DNA of 64,000 nucleotides, taken from NCBI RefSeq assembly GCF_019966575.1, contig NZ_JAINFK010000003.1, positions 1-64,000 of the forward strand, given 5' to 3'. Every line of letters starts with the position of its first letter. Position 1 is the stretch's first letter. A program made the translations under genes and the position numbers. The notes beneath the pieces are model-generated. The model had not been told where the DNA came from. It ran no database searches and saw nothing but the letters and a program-made list of their open reading frames with translations. Positions 16,375 to 24,724 of this stretch are shown one piece after another. Source of the DNA: Oricola cellulosilytica (GTDB lineage Bacteria > Pseudomonadota > Alphaproteobacteria > Rhizobiales > Rhizobiaceae).

Positions 16375-17328
16375 TTAACTTTGCAATGCGTCCCACATTC
16401 TGCGATCGCGCTCTGCGGTCCAGATTCGCGGCGTGTCGATGTCGAGTGCCTCATCATAGGCGCGCGCCACGTTGAACGGCAGGCAATGCTCGTAAATTGC
16501 GAAATCGGAAAACTTCGGATCGCAGGTTTCACGCACCGCGTCCCAAGCCTCTTTCAAAGACCCTCCGCGAAGCGCAACGCGCGCGGCAGGACTGTAGCTG
16601 GAACGAAGGAAGTCAGCGGTCGAGTCGAGCGCACTGTTCACCATTTCCGGCCCTACTAAGGCGTCACCTCGGCCCGGCGCGATCGAGTCCAGTTGGAAGC
16701 GGCGGATACGCTCGAGCGTCGCGGGCCAGTCATGATAATGACCGTCTCCGCAATAACAGGCAGACTTGTACTCCACGATGTCGCCCGTGAACATCACGTT
16801 TGCGTCGGGCACATAAACAACGATGTCGCCGGCCGTGTGGGCGCGACCGAGAAATATCAGGTCGACACGACGGTTCCCGAGGTAGACCGTCATACGGTCA
16901 TTGAACGTTGTGGTCGGCCACGTCAGGCCCGGAATGCTCTCGTGGCCCTGGAACAGCCGGGGAAACCGGGCGAACTCGGAGTCCCAGTCCTCCTGCCCCC
17001 GTTCAGCGACCATTGAGCGGGCCTTTTCGCTCATTATGACCTGTTGGGCGCCATAGGCGGAGGCGCCGAGCACCCGCACGGCATGATAGTGGGTTAAAAC
17101 AAGATGCGTGATCGGCTTGTCGGTCACCGATCGAACTTTTTCGATTACCTTCGATGCCAGACGCGGGGTCGCCTGAGCCTCGATGACCATGACGCAATCA
17201 TCGCCGATAATGACGCCTGAATTCGGGTCGCCTTCGGCCGTAAAGGCCCACAGATCAGGTCCAATCTCTGTGAAGGATACCGCTCTATCGGCGAGATCGC
17301 CGGCTGAGGCGAATTGCTTAGCCGTCAT
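16375..17328 (-). CDS. Metallo-beta-lactamase-fold protein with altered metal motif
   Basis: A 317-residue MBL-fold protein. The first strand pairs (SGVIIGDDCVMVIEAQ) and the HTAGDIVVYVPDANVMFTGDIV block are clear. The usual HxHxDH motif reads THYHAVRVLG: His80 and His82 are kept but the Asp-His pair is Val84-Arg85, and the later PGHG is PGRG. Such a protein may bind one metal ion or have another substrate chemistry. Its place between an FAH hydrolase and an FAD monooxygenase suggests hydrolysis of a thioester or lactone in aromatic catabolism, which is inference. The ATG at 17328 overlaps the FAH gene by 11 nt; a TTG at 17337 is possible. Confidence 0.82.
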   Translation of the reverse strand: MTAKQFASAGDLADRAVSFTEIGPDLWAFTAEGDPNSGVIIGDDCVMVIEAQATPRLASKVIEKVRSVTDKPITHLVLTHYHAVRVLGASAYGAQQVIMSEKARSMVAERGQEDWDSEFARFPRLFQGHESIPGLTWPTTTFNDRMTVYLGNRRVDLIFLGRAHTAGDIVVYVPDANVMFTGDIVEYKSACYCGDGHYHDWPATLERIRRFQLDSIAPGRGDALVGPEMVNSALDSTADFLRSSYSPAARVALRGGSLKEAWDAVRETCDPKFSDFAIYEHCLPFNVARAYDEALDIDTPRIWTAERDRRMWDALQS

Positions 17329-18331
17329 ATTTCTCAACTGTCTGTTCGATTGCTCCGAAAATGGAGTGTCCCTGGGGATCCTTCATTTCTATGCGAACTG
17401 TGTCGCCAAACGTCATGAAATCGGTAGCTGCATTTCCATCGTCGATCGTTTCGATCATCCGGATTTCGGCGATGCAGGAGTATCCGGCTCCGCCTTCTGA
17501 AACGGGCTTGCCAGGCCCCCCTTCAACCTTGTTCGAAACCGTCCCCGAACCTATGATTGTGCCCGCTCCCAACCGGCGGGTCTTTGCGGCATGAACGACC
17601 AACTGGCCAAAATCAAAGGTCATGTCGATGCCCGCGTTTGCGCGGCCAAATGGCTTTCCGTTGAAGTCGACGTTCAGTGGCAGCGAAAGTTTGGCGCCAT
17701 CCCAAGCCTCACCCAGCTCGTCCGGCGTAACCGCGACAGGCGAGAAGGCGCTTGATGGCTTTGACTGGAAAAAACCGAAACCCTTGCCGAGCTCGGCCGG
17801 AATAAGGCCGCGCAGACTGATGTCATTGACCAGCATCAGCAATCGTATCGCCTTTCGCGCTTCATCCCGACCGGCTCCCATCCGGACATCCCCCGTTACG
17901 ACGGCAACTTCCCCTTCGAAGTCTATTCCCCAGTTCTCGTCCGGCATGCAAATAGCGTCACGCGGGCCAAGGAAGCTGTCGGAACCACCCTGATACATCA
18001 ATGGATCGGTCCAGAAGCTGGCAGGCATTTCGGCGCCGCGGGCCCTACGCACCAGTTCCACGTGGTTCACGTAAGCCGAGCCATCGGCCCACTGGAAGGC
18101 GCGCGGTAAAGGAGACATCGCATCATGCTCGTGGAAGCGCTCAGTGGGCTGCGCTCCAGCTTCGATCCCCTCAGCCACGTTCTCGAGTCGTCGTGAGGCC
18201 GTTGCCCAGTTGTCGAGTGCAGCCTGAAGCGTTGGCGCGATATGACGGACGTCCGAACATTTCGTAAGATCGCGCGAGACGACGACCAGCCGGCCGTCGC
18301 GCGAACCGTTCTTAAGGGTCGCAAGCTTCAT
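17318..18331 (-). CDS. Fumarylacetoacetate hydrolase family protein
   Basis: A 337-residue FAH-fold enzyme. The N-terminal cap domain starts KLATLKNGSRDGRLVVVSRD. The catalytic domain has the carboxylate metal site in WGIDFEGEVAVVTGDV and the VNDISLR strand, then GAGTIIGSGTVSN and GYSCIAEIRMIETI. Family members cleave C-C bonds or hydrolyse acylpyruvates and fumarylacetoacetate at the end of aromatic ring degradation. It is the first gene of a five-gene leftward operon and follows the tetR-type gene by 58 nt, so the regulator could also affect it. Confidence 0.9.
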   Translation of the reverse strand: MKLATLKNGSRDGRLVVVSRDLTKCSDVRHIAPTLQAALDNWATASRRLENVAEGIEAGAQPTERFHEHDAMSPLPRAFQWADGSAYVNHVELVRRARGAEMPASFWTDPLMYQGGSDSFLGPRDAICMPDENWGIDFEGEVAVVTGDVRMGAGRDEARKAIRLLMLVNDISLRGLIPAELGKGFGFFQSKPSSAFSPVAVTPDELGEAWDGAKLSLPLNVDFNGKPFGRANAGIDMTFDFGQLVVHAAKTRRLGAGTIIGSGTVSNKVEGGPGKPVSEGGAGYSCIAEIRMIETIDDGNAATDFMTFGDTVRIEMKDPQGHSIFGAIEQTVEKYDG

Positions 18332-18389
18332 GGGTCCTCCCGAAGATCGTCGCTCCTTTGCCGCCGATCACGGTGATGTTCAACGATTG

Positions 18390-19040
18390 TCACGGACGGC
18401 GCAACAACCCATTCATAATGATGTCCGCATGCGCCCTTGAATATGCCTCGATGTCGAGTGGCTCTAGTCGATCGAACGTCGTCATCCACAATCCAGCCAC
18501 GATTGCGGGAGCTGCGACGACGAGCGGTTGCTCCACATCGAGATCCGCACGAAACTCGCCCCGTGCCACGCCGCGTTCAAGAATTCTGCGAATAAGCCGC
18601 TTAGCGACCGAGATCGTGTTCGCGTGGTAGAATTCCAGTATTTCCGGAAAGCGCGGTCCTTCCGCGAGCACAATCCTCAGGATGATGCGGACCTCCCCCG
18701 AGATCAGCCTTGCGTAGATAGTTTGAAAGGCCAGCCTGAGCAGACTTTCGGTGTCGTCCTGGTAAGCGTCAAGCAGATGGGTGACGCTGTCAATTGCGGG
18801 TAATACGTTCGACCGGACGGCCGCCCGAAACAACGCTTCCTTGTTGTCGAAGTATAGATAGATGGTGCCTTTCACCACGCCCGCACGGGCAGCGACATCT
18901 TCGAGTCGGGTGGCGGCGAATCCCTTCTCTGAAAATTCCAGCAATCCGGCCTCGATGAGCTCTGCCGGTCGCGCCTCCTTGCGTCGCCGCCGCCTACGCT
19001 TGGGAGCATGTGATGCTTCGTTGAAATTCCGATCAGGCAT
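18390..19040 (-). CDS. TetR/AcrR family regulator of the adjacent exporter
   Basis: A 216-residue TetR-type repressor with a basic N-terminus (KRRRRRRKEARP). The HTH is ATRLEDVAARAGVVKGTIYL followed by YFDNKEALFRAAV. The C-terminal domain (YARLISGEVRIILRIVLAEG) resembles that of regulators of efflux systems. It follows the exporter ATPase gene by 95 nt on the same strand. The best candidate target is the perfect inverted repeat at 22325-22348 in front of the exporter operon, which would make the arrangement autoregulatory. Confidence 0.9.
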   Translation of the reverse strand: MPDRNFNEASHAPKRRRRRRKEARPAELIEAGLLEFSEKGFAATRLEDVAARAGVVKGTIYLYFDNKEALFRAAVRSNVLPAIDSVTHLLDAYQDDTESLLRLAFQTIYARLISGEVRIILRIVLAEGPRFPEILEFYHANTISVAKRLIRRILERGVARGEFRADLDVEQPLVVAAPAIVAGLWMTTFDRLEPLDIEAYSRAHADIIMNGLLRRP

Positions 19041-19135
19041 TCTTCGGTTTCGATCCGGTAAGACATTCTGAAAGGCAACTTTCCGATGCGTGAGCGGTTC
19101 CCAAGCAGCCGAACTGACGCCGGATTAGCAAGGTA

Positions 19136-19870
19136 TCAGTGAGCGGAATCATCGACGACCCTCCCATCCTCGAGTGTGACGACACGGTCGGCAAGTTCCA
19201 GGATGCGATTGTCATGCGTCACCATAACGGTGGTTGTTCCCCGCTCGGCGCCCAGGCGCTTAAGCATCCTGATCACCCTGCCGCCGGAGTCCTTGTCGAG
19301 AGCTGCTGTCGGCTCGTCCGCGAAGACGATATCGGGATTGCCGACAAGTGCGCGTGCAACCGCCACGCGTTGTTTCTGCCCCCCGGACAGGTTTGAAGGC
19401 AGATAGTCGAAGCGATCGCCAAGCCCCATCAGCCCAAGCAGATGGTGGGAAGCCTCCAGATAACGACCTCGATCGTCGCGCCCATGGACCTCAAGCCCCA
19501 TCATGACATTCTGCGTCGCCGTGAGGCTTTCGTGCAGGTTGTGCGCCTGAAAGATGAAACCCATCCGGCGACGGTTCGCAACCAGCTCGCGCTCGGACGC
19601 CCCGTAGAGTTCCTGTCCAAACATCTTGACGCTGCCCTCCTGAACGTCCCGAAGGCAACCCGCAAGCGTCAGCAGCGTGGTCTTTCCGGACCCGGAGGGA
19701 CCCATCAGGATGGTAAGGCTGCCTCCTTCGATCCGCATATTGACATCGAAAATCACCTGCTTGCGCGCCTCTCCCTCTCCGAACCAGTGATTTAAGCCAG
19801 CAATCGCCACCGGATGTCTCGATCCGGCGTCTGTCGGAACAGAGGAGTGCACGTTCATCACGTTTGCCAT
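19136..19870 (-). CDS. ABC exporter ATP-binding protein (DevA/MacB-like)
   Basis: A 244-residue ATPase with Walker A GPSGSGKTT, signature LSGGQKQRVAVAR, Walker B DIVFADEPTAALD and MVTHDNRI. Its length and the LolD/DevA-like segment RRMGFIFQAHNL place it with exporters that work through an FtsX-type permease. The ATG at 19870 overlaps the permease stop (TGATG). The set membrane fusion protein, permease, ATPase matches the DevBCA glycolipid exporter of cyanobacteria and its proteobacterial relatives. Confidence 0.9.
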   Translation of the reverse strand: MANVMNVHSSVPTDAGSRHPVAIAGLNHWFGEGEARKQVIFDVNMRIEGGSLTILMGPSGSGKTTLLTLAGCLRDVQEGSVKMFGQELYGASERELVANRRRMGFIFQAHNLHESLTATQNVMMGLEVHGRDDRGRYLEASHHLLGLMGLGDRFDYLPSNLSGGQKQRVAVARALVGNPDIVFADEPTAALDKDSGGRVIRMLKRLGAERGTTTVMVTHDNRILELADRVVTLEDGRVVDDSAH

Positions 19871-21045
19871 CAAAAAAGATCGGCGGGATCGGCACTGGCG
19901 AGCCGACGTGTAGCGATGCCGCCAGAAAAAGTACAAGCCAGGATTGTGCCGATCAGCACCATCGTTGCCGTCGCAACGCTCATTTCTAGCGGAAGCCCCG
20001 ACTTTTGGCCAAGAACGCCATATATGAACCAGCTAATAGAGATGCCGGGAGCAAAACCGAAGAGCGCAAGAATAACCGCCTCTTCAAGAACGATTCCGAG
20101 GAAAAACCGCTGGCGGTATCCGATCGCCTTGAAGGTCGCGTATTCTCGCATATGGTCCGCCACATCGGTAGAGAGCACCTGATAGACAATTACGATGCCC
20201 ACGATCACGCCAATGACCACGCCAAAGCCGAAGATCAGCCCGATCGGACGTTCCGTCGTTTGATAAGCGAGATCCTCCTGCGCCGCCCGTTCCAGAGTTC
20301 GAACACGCAAATTGTCTCGCGGAAAAATCAAATTCAGTTGGTCGACGATCGCCGCGACACCCGCACCGGCTGTCGCCTTGAGGAGAATATGGTCCGGCGC
20401 CCCGGAAATTCGTTTTTGAAATATTCGGAGAAATGTTTGGTCCGACACGAAAAGGTAACCGTCTGCGGTGAACCCACCACCGAAGGATACCGCCCCTCGG
20501 ATCGTAATGGTGCGCCCGTTCAGTTCGAAATCGATCGATCGTCCGCTCTTCACGGTGTCCATCAGTTCCGCGTCAACACCTCGAGTGTTAACGTCGAGTA
20601 GCGCCGTATTGAGTATCGCCAGTTCCGGGATCCTTTCGCGCAAATCCTGCCGCAGGAACCGGGCCGCGCCGGGATCGATTCCGATTACCTGCAGAGAACT
20701 CGTATTGCCGTCGTCCTGGGTCCATTCCGTGAGCGCGGTGTAAACAGGTAGAGCAGCGGCGATGCCCGGCACGGTGAGCGCCTGATATGTACGTTGGCGC
20801 GCCACGTTACTTCCCTCGAGAAATGTATTGGCGTCATTTGCCGAGATGAGAATATCCGCGTCGAACAACTCGTACGTTACCAGAATCGTCTCGCTGAGCG
20901 CGCCAAAAATACCGAGTTGCACGAAGACGAGGACGTTGGCGAATGCGACGCCTGCAACGGCGGCGGCGAGCCTCGTTTTGCTATGCACAAGCTGCAACCA
21001 ACCGATGGGCAAGCGGCCAAGCACACGCGCGAGTGCGTTCGTCAA
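19870..21045 (-). CDS. ABC exporter permease (DevC-like, FtsX/MacB_PCD)
   Basis: A 391-residue permease. After the first membrane helix (RLAAAVAGVAFANVLVFVQLGIFG) comes a periplasmic domain of ~200 residues. Three further helices end the protein, including LIFGFGVVIGVIVGIVIV and ILALFGFAPGISISWF. This is the 1+3 helix layout of FtsX/MacB-type permeases, and the order and size fit DevC. It overlaps the upstream hlyD-type gene by 4 nt (ATGA) and the ATPase gene by 1 nt, so all three are translationally coupled. The cargo is unknown; lipids or glycolipids are the best-known substrates of the group. Confidence 0.9.
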   Translation of the reverse strand: MTNALARVLGRLPIGWLQLVHSKTRLAAAVAGVAFANVLVFVQLGIFGALSETILVTYELFDADILISANDANTFLEGSNVARQRTYQALTVPGIAAALPVYTALTEWTQDDGNTSSLQVIGIDPGAARFLRQDLRERIPELAILNTALLDVNTRGVDAELMDTVKSGRSIDFELNGRTITIRGAVSFGGGFTADGYLFVSDQTFLRIFQKRISGAPDHILLKATAGAGVAAIVDQLNLIFPRDNLRVRTLERAAQEDLAYQTTERPIGLIFGFGVVIGVIVGIVIVYQVLSTDVADHMREYATFKAIGYRQRFFLGIVLEEAVILALFGFAPGISISWFIYGVLGQKSGLPLEMSVATATMVLIGTILACTFSGGIATRRLASADPADLF

Positions 21046-22280
21046 CGGCTTTCACCGGGGGTGATGTGCGCAACAACTTCCAGATTCGTCAGCCGCGAGG
21101 CGCGCTGCGAGGAGTCCTTGTCGAGTTCAACGGTAACGTCGACGACGCGCGCATCGGTGTTTGCCGCGGGCTCGTCCGCGACTATGGTTTGTCGACCCAC
21201 CTCCAATCCGATCTCGGAAACCGTACCAGTCAACGGCTCCTGCAGCGCATCACCCTCCATGATAACCTTGTCGCCAATGGAAATCCTGCCGATCATCGAT
21301 TGATAAACTTCTAGTTCGGCCGTCATCTGGTCGATATTGCCGATATCGGCAACACCGTCCTGGCCTGGCTTCTCGCCAGCACGGACGTGGACCGCAATCA
21401 CCGTTCCGGTGGATGGAGCTCGTACATATCCCTTTGACAGGTCGCGCTCCGCACGCGCCAGTTCTGCGTTGGCGGCATCCAAGCTCCGCTCGGCGACAAG
21501 CACGTCTGGCTGAAGGTCCTCACTTGTCTCGGTGAAGCGCGACACCGTTGCGCGTGCGCGTTCTACATCCCGTTCGGCCTGTGTCGCCGCGAGGCGCCCC
21601 CTCTCCAATGCGGCAGTCGTTATGATTCCGCGATCGAACAGAGTCTGTGCCCGCGCCAAATCCGCATCAGTGTTCACCGCGGCTTCCTCCGCCCGTTGCA
21701 GCGAAGCGCGCGCCTCTTCCAGGCTCGCTCGCACCGCCGAGCGTGTCTGGATCAATGTGGCCTCACGCACTTTGACTGTGGCGCGGGCGGCATCGACCGC
21801 GCTTTTCAACTGATCGAGGTTATCGAGAACGGCGATGACCCCACCCGCATCGATGCGGTCTCCTTCGCGTACCCGCATTTCAGCGATGCGCGCGTCGCCC
21901 GCCCCAAAGGGTAGTGCAACGGTTATTAGCTTGCCACGCGGCAACAGACGTCCGAGAGCCACAACATCCCGCATCGTGGTGGGTGGTTCATCCGACGTCA
22001 CGGCAGGAACCGCGATCGGCACACCAGTTCCCCCGCCTGGCACAAGGCCGGTGATCTGGAAAAACTGCCTTAGTGCGGGTGGCTGGAAATACATCCCGAT
22101 TACAGCGCCCGAAAACAGAACAGCCATCGCGATCGGAATGATCACAACCCGGCGAGCCAGCCGGGCCCGCGCCTTCCCGGCTGGAGCGCCCCCGACATCG
22201 CGCTCGACCACGACAAGCGGCAGGTCAAGTGTGCTGGAAGGTCGATCGGTTACCTTCTTATTTGGCATCGACACGTTCAT
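21042..22280 (-). CDS. HlyD/DevB-type membrane fusion protein
   Basis: A 412-residue periplasmic adaptor. One N-terminal membrane anchor (VVIIPIAMAVLFSGAVIGMYF, about residues 45-65) is followed by a lipoyl half-motif (VREGDRIDAGGVIAVLDN) and a long coiled-coil hairpin rich in Ala, Glu and Arg (about 145-260). The second lipoyl half is YVRAPSTGTVIAVHVRAGEK, and a beta-barrel domain ends it. The segment AELARAERDLSKGYVRAP is typical of DevB proteins. It is the first gene of the exporter operon, behind the TetR-type operator and promoter at 22316-22348. Confidence 0.9.
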   Translation of the reverse strand: MNVSMPNKKVTDRPSSTLDLPLVVVERDVGGAPAGKARARLARRVVIIPIAMAVLFSGAVIGMYFQPPALRQFFQITGLVPGGGTGVPIAVPAVTSDEPPTTMRDVVALGRLLPRGKLITVALPFGAGDARIAEMRVREGDRIDAGGVIAVLDNLDQLKSAVDAARATVKVREATLIQTRSAVRASLEEARASLQRAEEAAVNTDADLARAQTLFDRGIITTAALERGRLAATQAERDVERARATVSRFTETSEDLQPDVLVAERSLDAANAELARAERDLSKGYVRAPSTGTVIAVHVRAGEKPGQDGVADIGNIDQMTAELEVYQSMIGRISIGDKVIMEGDALQEPLTGTVSEIGLEVGRQTIVADEPAANTDARVVDVTVELDKDSSQRASRLTNLEVVAHITPGESR

Positions 22281-22315
22281 GTTCGGGCCGTCAATACGGA
22301 GTTAGGGTAACGGGA

Positions 22316-22348
22316 AGCATACACGTTAATGACCCGTGTGTCATTAAC
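22316..22348 (-). promoter_or_regulatory. Promoter with TetR-type operator for the exporter operon
   Basis: GTTAATGAC (22325-22333) and GTCATTAAC (22340-22348) are perfect 9-bp inverted arms separated by 6 bp. On the minus strand they overlap ATGACA (22339-22344), which is 17 bp from TATGCT (22316-22321), a plausible sigma-70 pair 36 nt from the hlyD-type start. A repressor bound here would cover the -35 box and spacer. The tetR-type gene at the end of the operon is the likely partner. Confidence 0.75.
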
Positions 22349-22440
22349 TGAATTGAGCGGGTTTTTCCACCAAATCTCAAACCGAAACAGAGGACGATAT
22401 TCGGAACAGTAGTGGATCCGGTCGCTTGGTGCCCCGATCT

Positions 22441-24633
22441 TCAGCCGCCCGCAAGCAGTGCCTGGGCTGCGGCTACGATGCCGTCCGTGGAGGGCAGGGT
22501 CGCAGCATATGCCGGCCCCGTTGCGATGAAGCAATCGTCCGCCGTCAAACGCGAGAACGACCCAATATCGTTTTCAGCTAAGAGAGCCATAAGGGCTTCA
22601 GACTGACTGCCCGTTCGACGGCATTCATCTACGATCAAAACGTGGCTTACACCCTCGATCGCCTTGAGGATGCCGGGTTCCGGCAGCGGGGCCAGCCACC
22701 GAATGTCGACGATCCGGACCGTTGCTCCGAGTTTGTCTTCAATCATGGAGCGTGCTTGGTGAGCGAGATAGCAACCGTTTCCGTAGGTCACGATCGCCAG
22801 ATCGGTACCCTCCCCGTCTACACCGACCTGTCCAAACGGAATCCGTTCGCCGGGTACCGGATACGACCGCATCCAAAGCCCGTCCTTCTCGTCGTGAAGG
22901 TCGCGCATCGGATAAAGCGCGATCGGCTCGATGAACACGACAACCCGCTGTTCCTCGCGCGCCAGCCTCACGCATTCGCGAAGCATCATCGCCGCGTCAG
23001 CGCCATTGGACGGGCATGCGACGATCAGGCCCGGGATGTCGCGCAGAACCGCGAGCGAATTGTCGTTGTGGAAGTGCCCGCCAAACCCCTTTTGATACCC
23101 CAGCCCGGCGATGCGGACGACCATGGGATTGGTGAACTGTCCGTTCGAAAAGAACGACAGCGTCGCCGCCTCACCGCGCAACTGGTCCTCGGCATTGTGG
23201 AGATAGGCGAGAAACTGAATTTCCGGGATCGGGATGAGTCCGTTATGCGCCATTCCGATCGCGAGACCCAAGATCGATTGTTCATCGAGAATTGTGTCTA
23301 TCACCCGATGACGGCCGAACCGGTCGGCCAGCTTCTGCGTGACGCCGTAGACGCCGCCCTTCGCACCGATATCTTCGCCAGCAACGACGATCTCGCCATG
23401 CTGCAGCATCAGATCCGTCAGCGCCCAATTGATCAGTTTTGCCATCGGTTGCGGCTCTGCCAATGCCTTGGCGTCGGCCCCGAATGCTCTTGCGCGCGCC
23501 TCGCCGGCCGATCCATTTACTACGTTACACAATCTCACCGGCGGAATGAGACTTGCCGCAACATCCTTTCCGGTGCGCAGTCGTGGGGCCGTGATGACGG
23601 CAGACATCTCCCGCTCGCAAGCCGCTTCAGTCTCATTATAGATCGCAACAGCCTGATCGGGCGAAAGATATCCGGCCAAGTCCAACAGGCCGGCCGACCA
23701 AACGAGAGGGTCGTTCGCCTCAGCGCGCTCGATGTCTTCGCGCGACAGGTAGGCCGCTTCGAGATCGGAGCCTGCATGCCCGTAGAGACGCACAGTCTCG
23801 ACATGCAGGAAAACCGGTTTTCTGTGGGTGCGGACGTGATCGGCGGCTTCTTTCGCGACGCGATAAGCATCGAATAGATCGAGGCCATTGCAACGCATAT
23901 ATTTCAAGCCGGGTCGCGCCGTGAAATTGGTTGCGATCCAGCCGCTCGGAGTCTTCACCGAAATGCCGATGCCATTGTCTTCGCAGACAAAGAGAAGCGG
24001 CATCGGAACGGACTGAAAACTGGTCCAGCAAGCGGTATTGAACGCGCCCTGTGCCGTTGAATGGTTTGCCGACGCATCCCCGAACGAACACATGACGATA
24101 CTGTCTGGCGCGAGCCTCTGATGCTCAGGCTTCAGCCGCTTTGCCAGTCCAATCGAATAGGCTGCCCCAACCGCCTTGGGCAAGTGGCTTGCAATAGTCG
24201 AGGTCTGCGGCGGGATCATCAATTCCTTGGAACCGAGCACCTTGTGCCGGCCGCCTGAGACCGGATCATCTACCGAACATGCAAAGCTGAGGAGTATGTC
24301 ACGGACGGGATCCACTCCCGACAGTTGCGACGAGCGTTCGATCTGAAAAGCGGCATCCCGGTAGTGCAAGAACGCCAAGTCGTCTGGACGCAGTGCCGCT
24401 GCGACAGCGGCCATGCCTTCATGGCCGGACGAACCTATCGTGTAATAGCCTTGTCCCGCCTTCTGCATCTTGCGGCCCATTCGGTCCAGATGGCGCGAGA
24501 CGCATTGCGAGCGGAAAATGCCGATGGCTCGCTCCCGGCCCACGACATCCTCGCCAACGCACAGGCCAGTCGGAAAGTCAGCGGCACCCACGCGCTCAAG
24601 AAAGCGCTCGTGCACGTGTTCGGCCCTGTCCAT
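22441..24633 (-). CDS. Thiamine-diphosphate dehydrogenase E1, fused alpha and beta subunits
   Basis: A 730-residue fusion. The N-terminal half is an E1-alpha domain: YYTIGSSGHEGMAAVAAAL, HYRDAAFQIERS, and the ThDP motif GDASANHSTAQGAFNTACW ending in CEDNGIGIS. The C-terminal half is an E1-beta domain: VVAGEDIGAKGGVYGVTQKL, DTILDEQSILGLAIGMAHNG, and the conserved ACPSNGADAAMMLR. It resembles branched-chain 2-oxoacid dehydrogenase or acetoin-dehydrogenase type E1. No E2 or E3 gene is in the window, so the partner complex is elsewhere or the enzyme acts alone. The ATG at 24633 has GAGG 7 nt upstream. It lies 91 nt downstream of the ROK gene on the same strand. Confidence 0.87.
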   Translation of the reverse strand: MDRAEHVHERFLERVGAADFPTGLCVGEDVVGRERAIGIFRSQCVSRHLDRMGRKMQKAGQGYYTIGSSGHEGMAAVAAALRPDDLAFLHYRDAAFQIERSSQLSGVDPVRDILLSFACSVDDPVSGGRHKVLGSKELMIPPQTSTIASHLPKAVGAAYSIGLAKRLKPEHQRLAPDSIVMCSFGDASANHSTAQGAFNTACWTSFQSVPMPLLFVCEDNGIGISVKTPSGWIATNFTARPGLKYMRCNGLDLFDAYRVAKEAADHVRTHRKPVFLHVETVRLYGHAGSDLEAAYLSREDIERAEANDPLVWSAGLLDLAGYLSPDQAVAIYNETEAACEREMSAVITAPRLRTGKDVAASLIPPVRLCNVVNGSAGEARARAFGADAKALAEPQPMAKLINWALTDLMLQHGEIVVAGEDIGAKGGVYGVTQKLADRFGRHRVIDTILDEQSILGLAIGMAHNGLIPIPEIQFLAYLHNAEDQLRGEAATLSFFSNGQFTNPMVVRIAGLGYQKGFGGHFHNDNSLAVLRDIPGLIVACPSNGADAAMMLRECVRLAREEQRVVVFIEPIALYPMRDLHDEKDGLWMRSYPVPGERIPFGQVGVDGEGTDLAIVTYGNGCYLAHQARSMIEDKLGATVRIVDIRWLAPLPEPGILKAIEGVSHVLIVDECRRTGSQSEALMALLAENDIGSFSRLTADDCFIATGPAYAATLPSTDGIVAAAQALLAGG

Positions 24634-24724
24634 GGGGTTCCTCGAGATCCGGTCGCAGTGATCGCGCACTGAAATCAACCGCCCCCCCGCTGTCAATGTC
24701 TCCACGCGCGCCGATCTGACGGTA

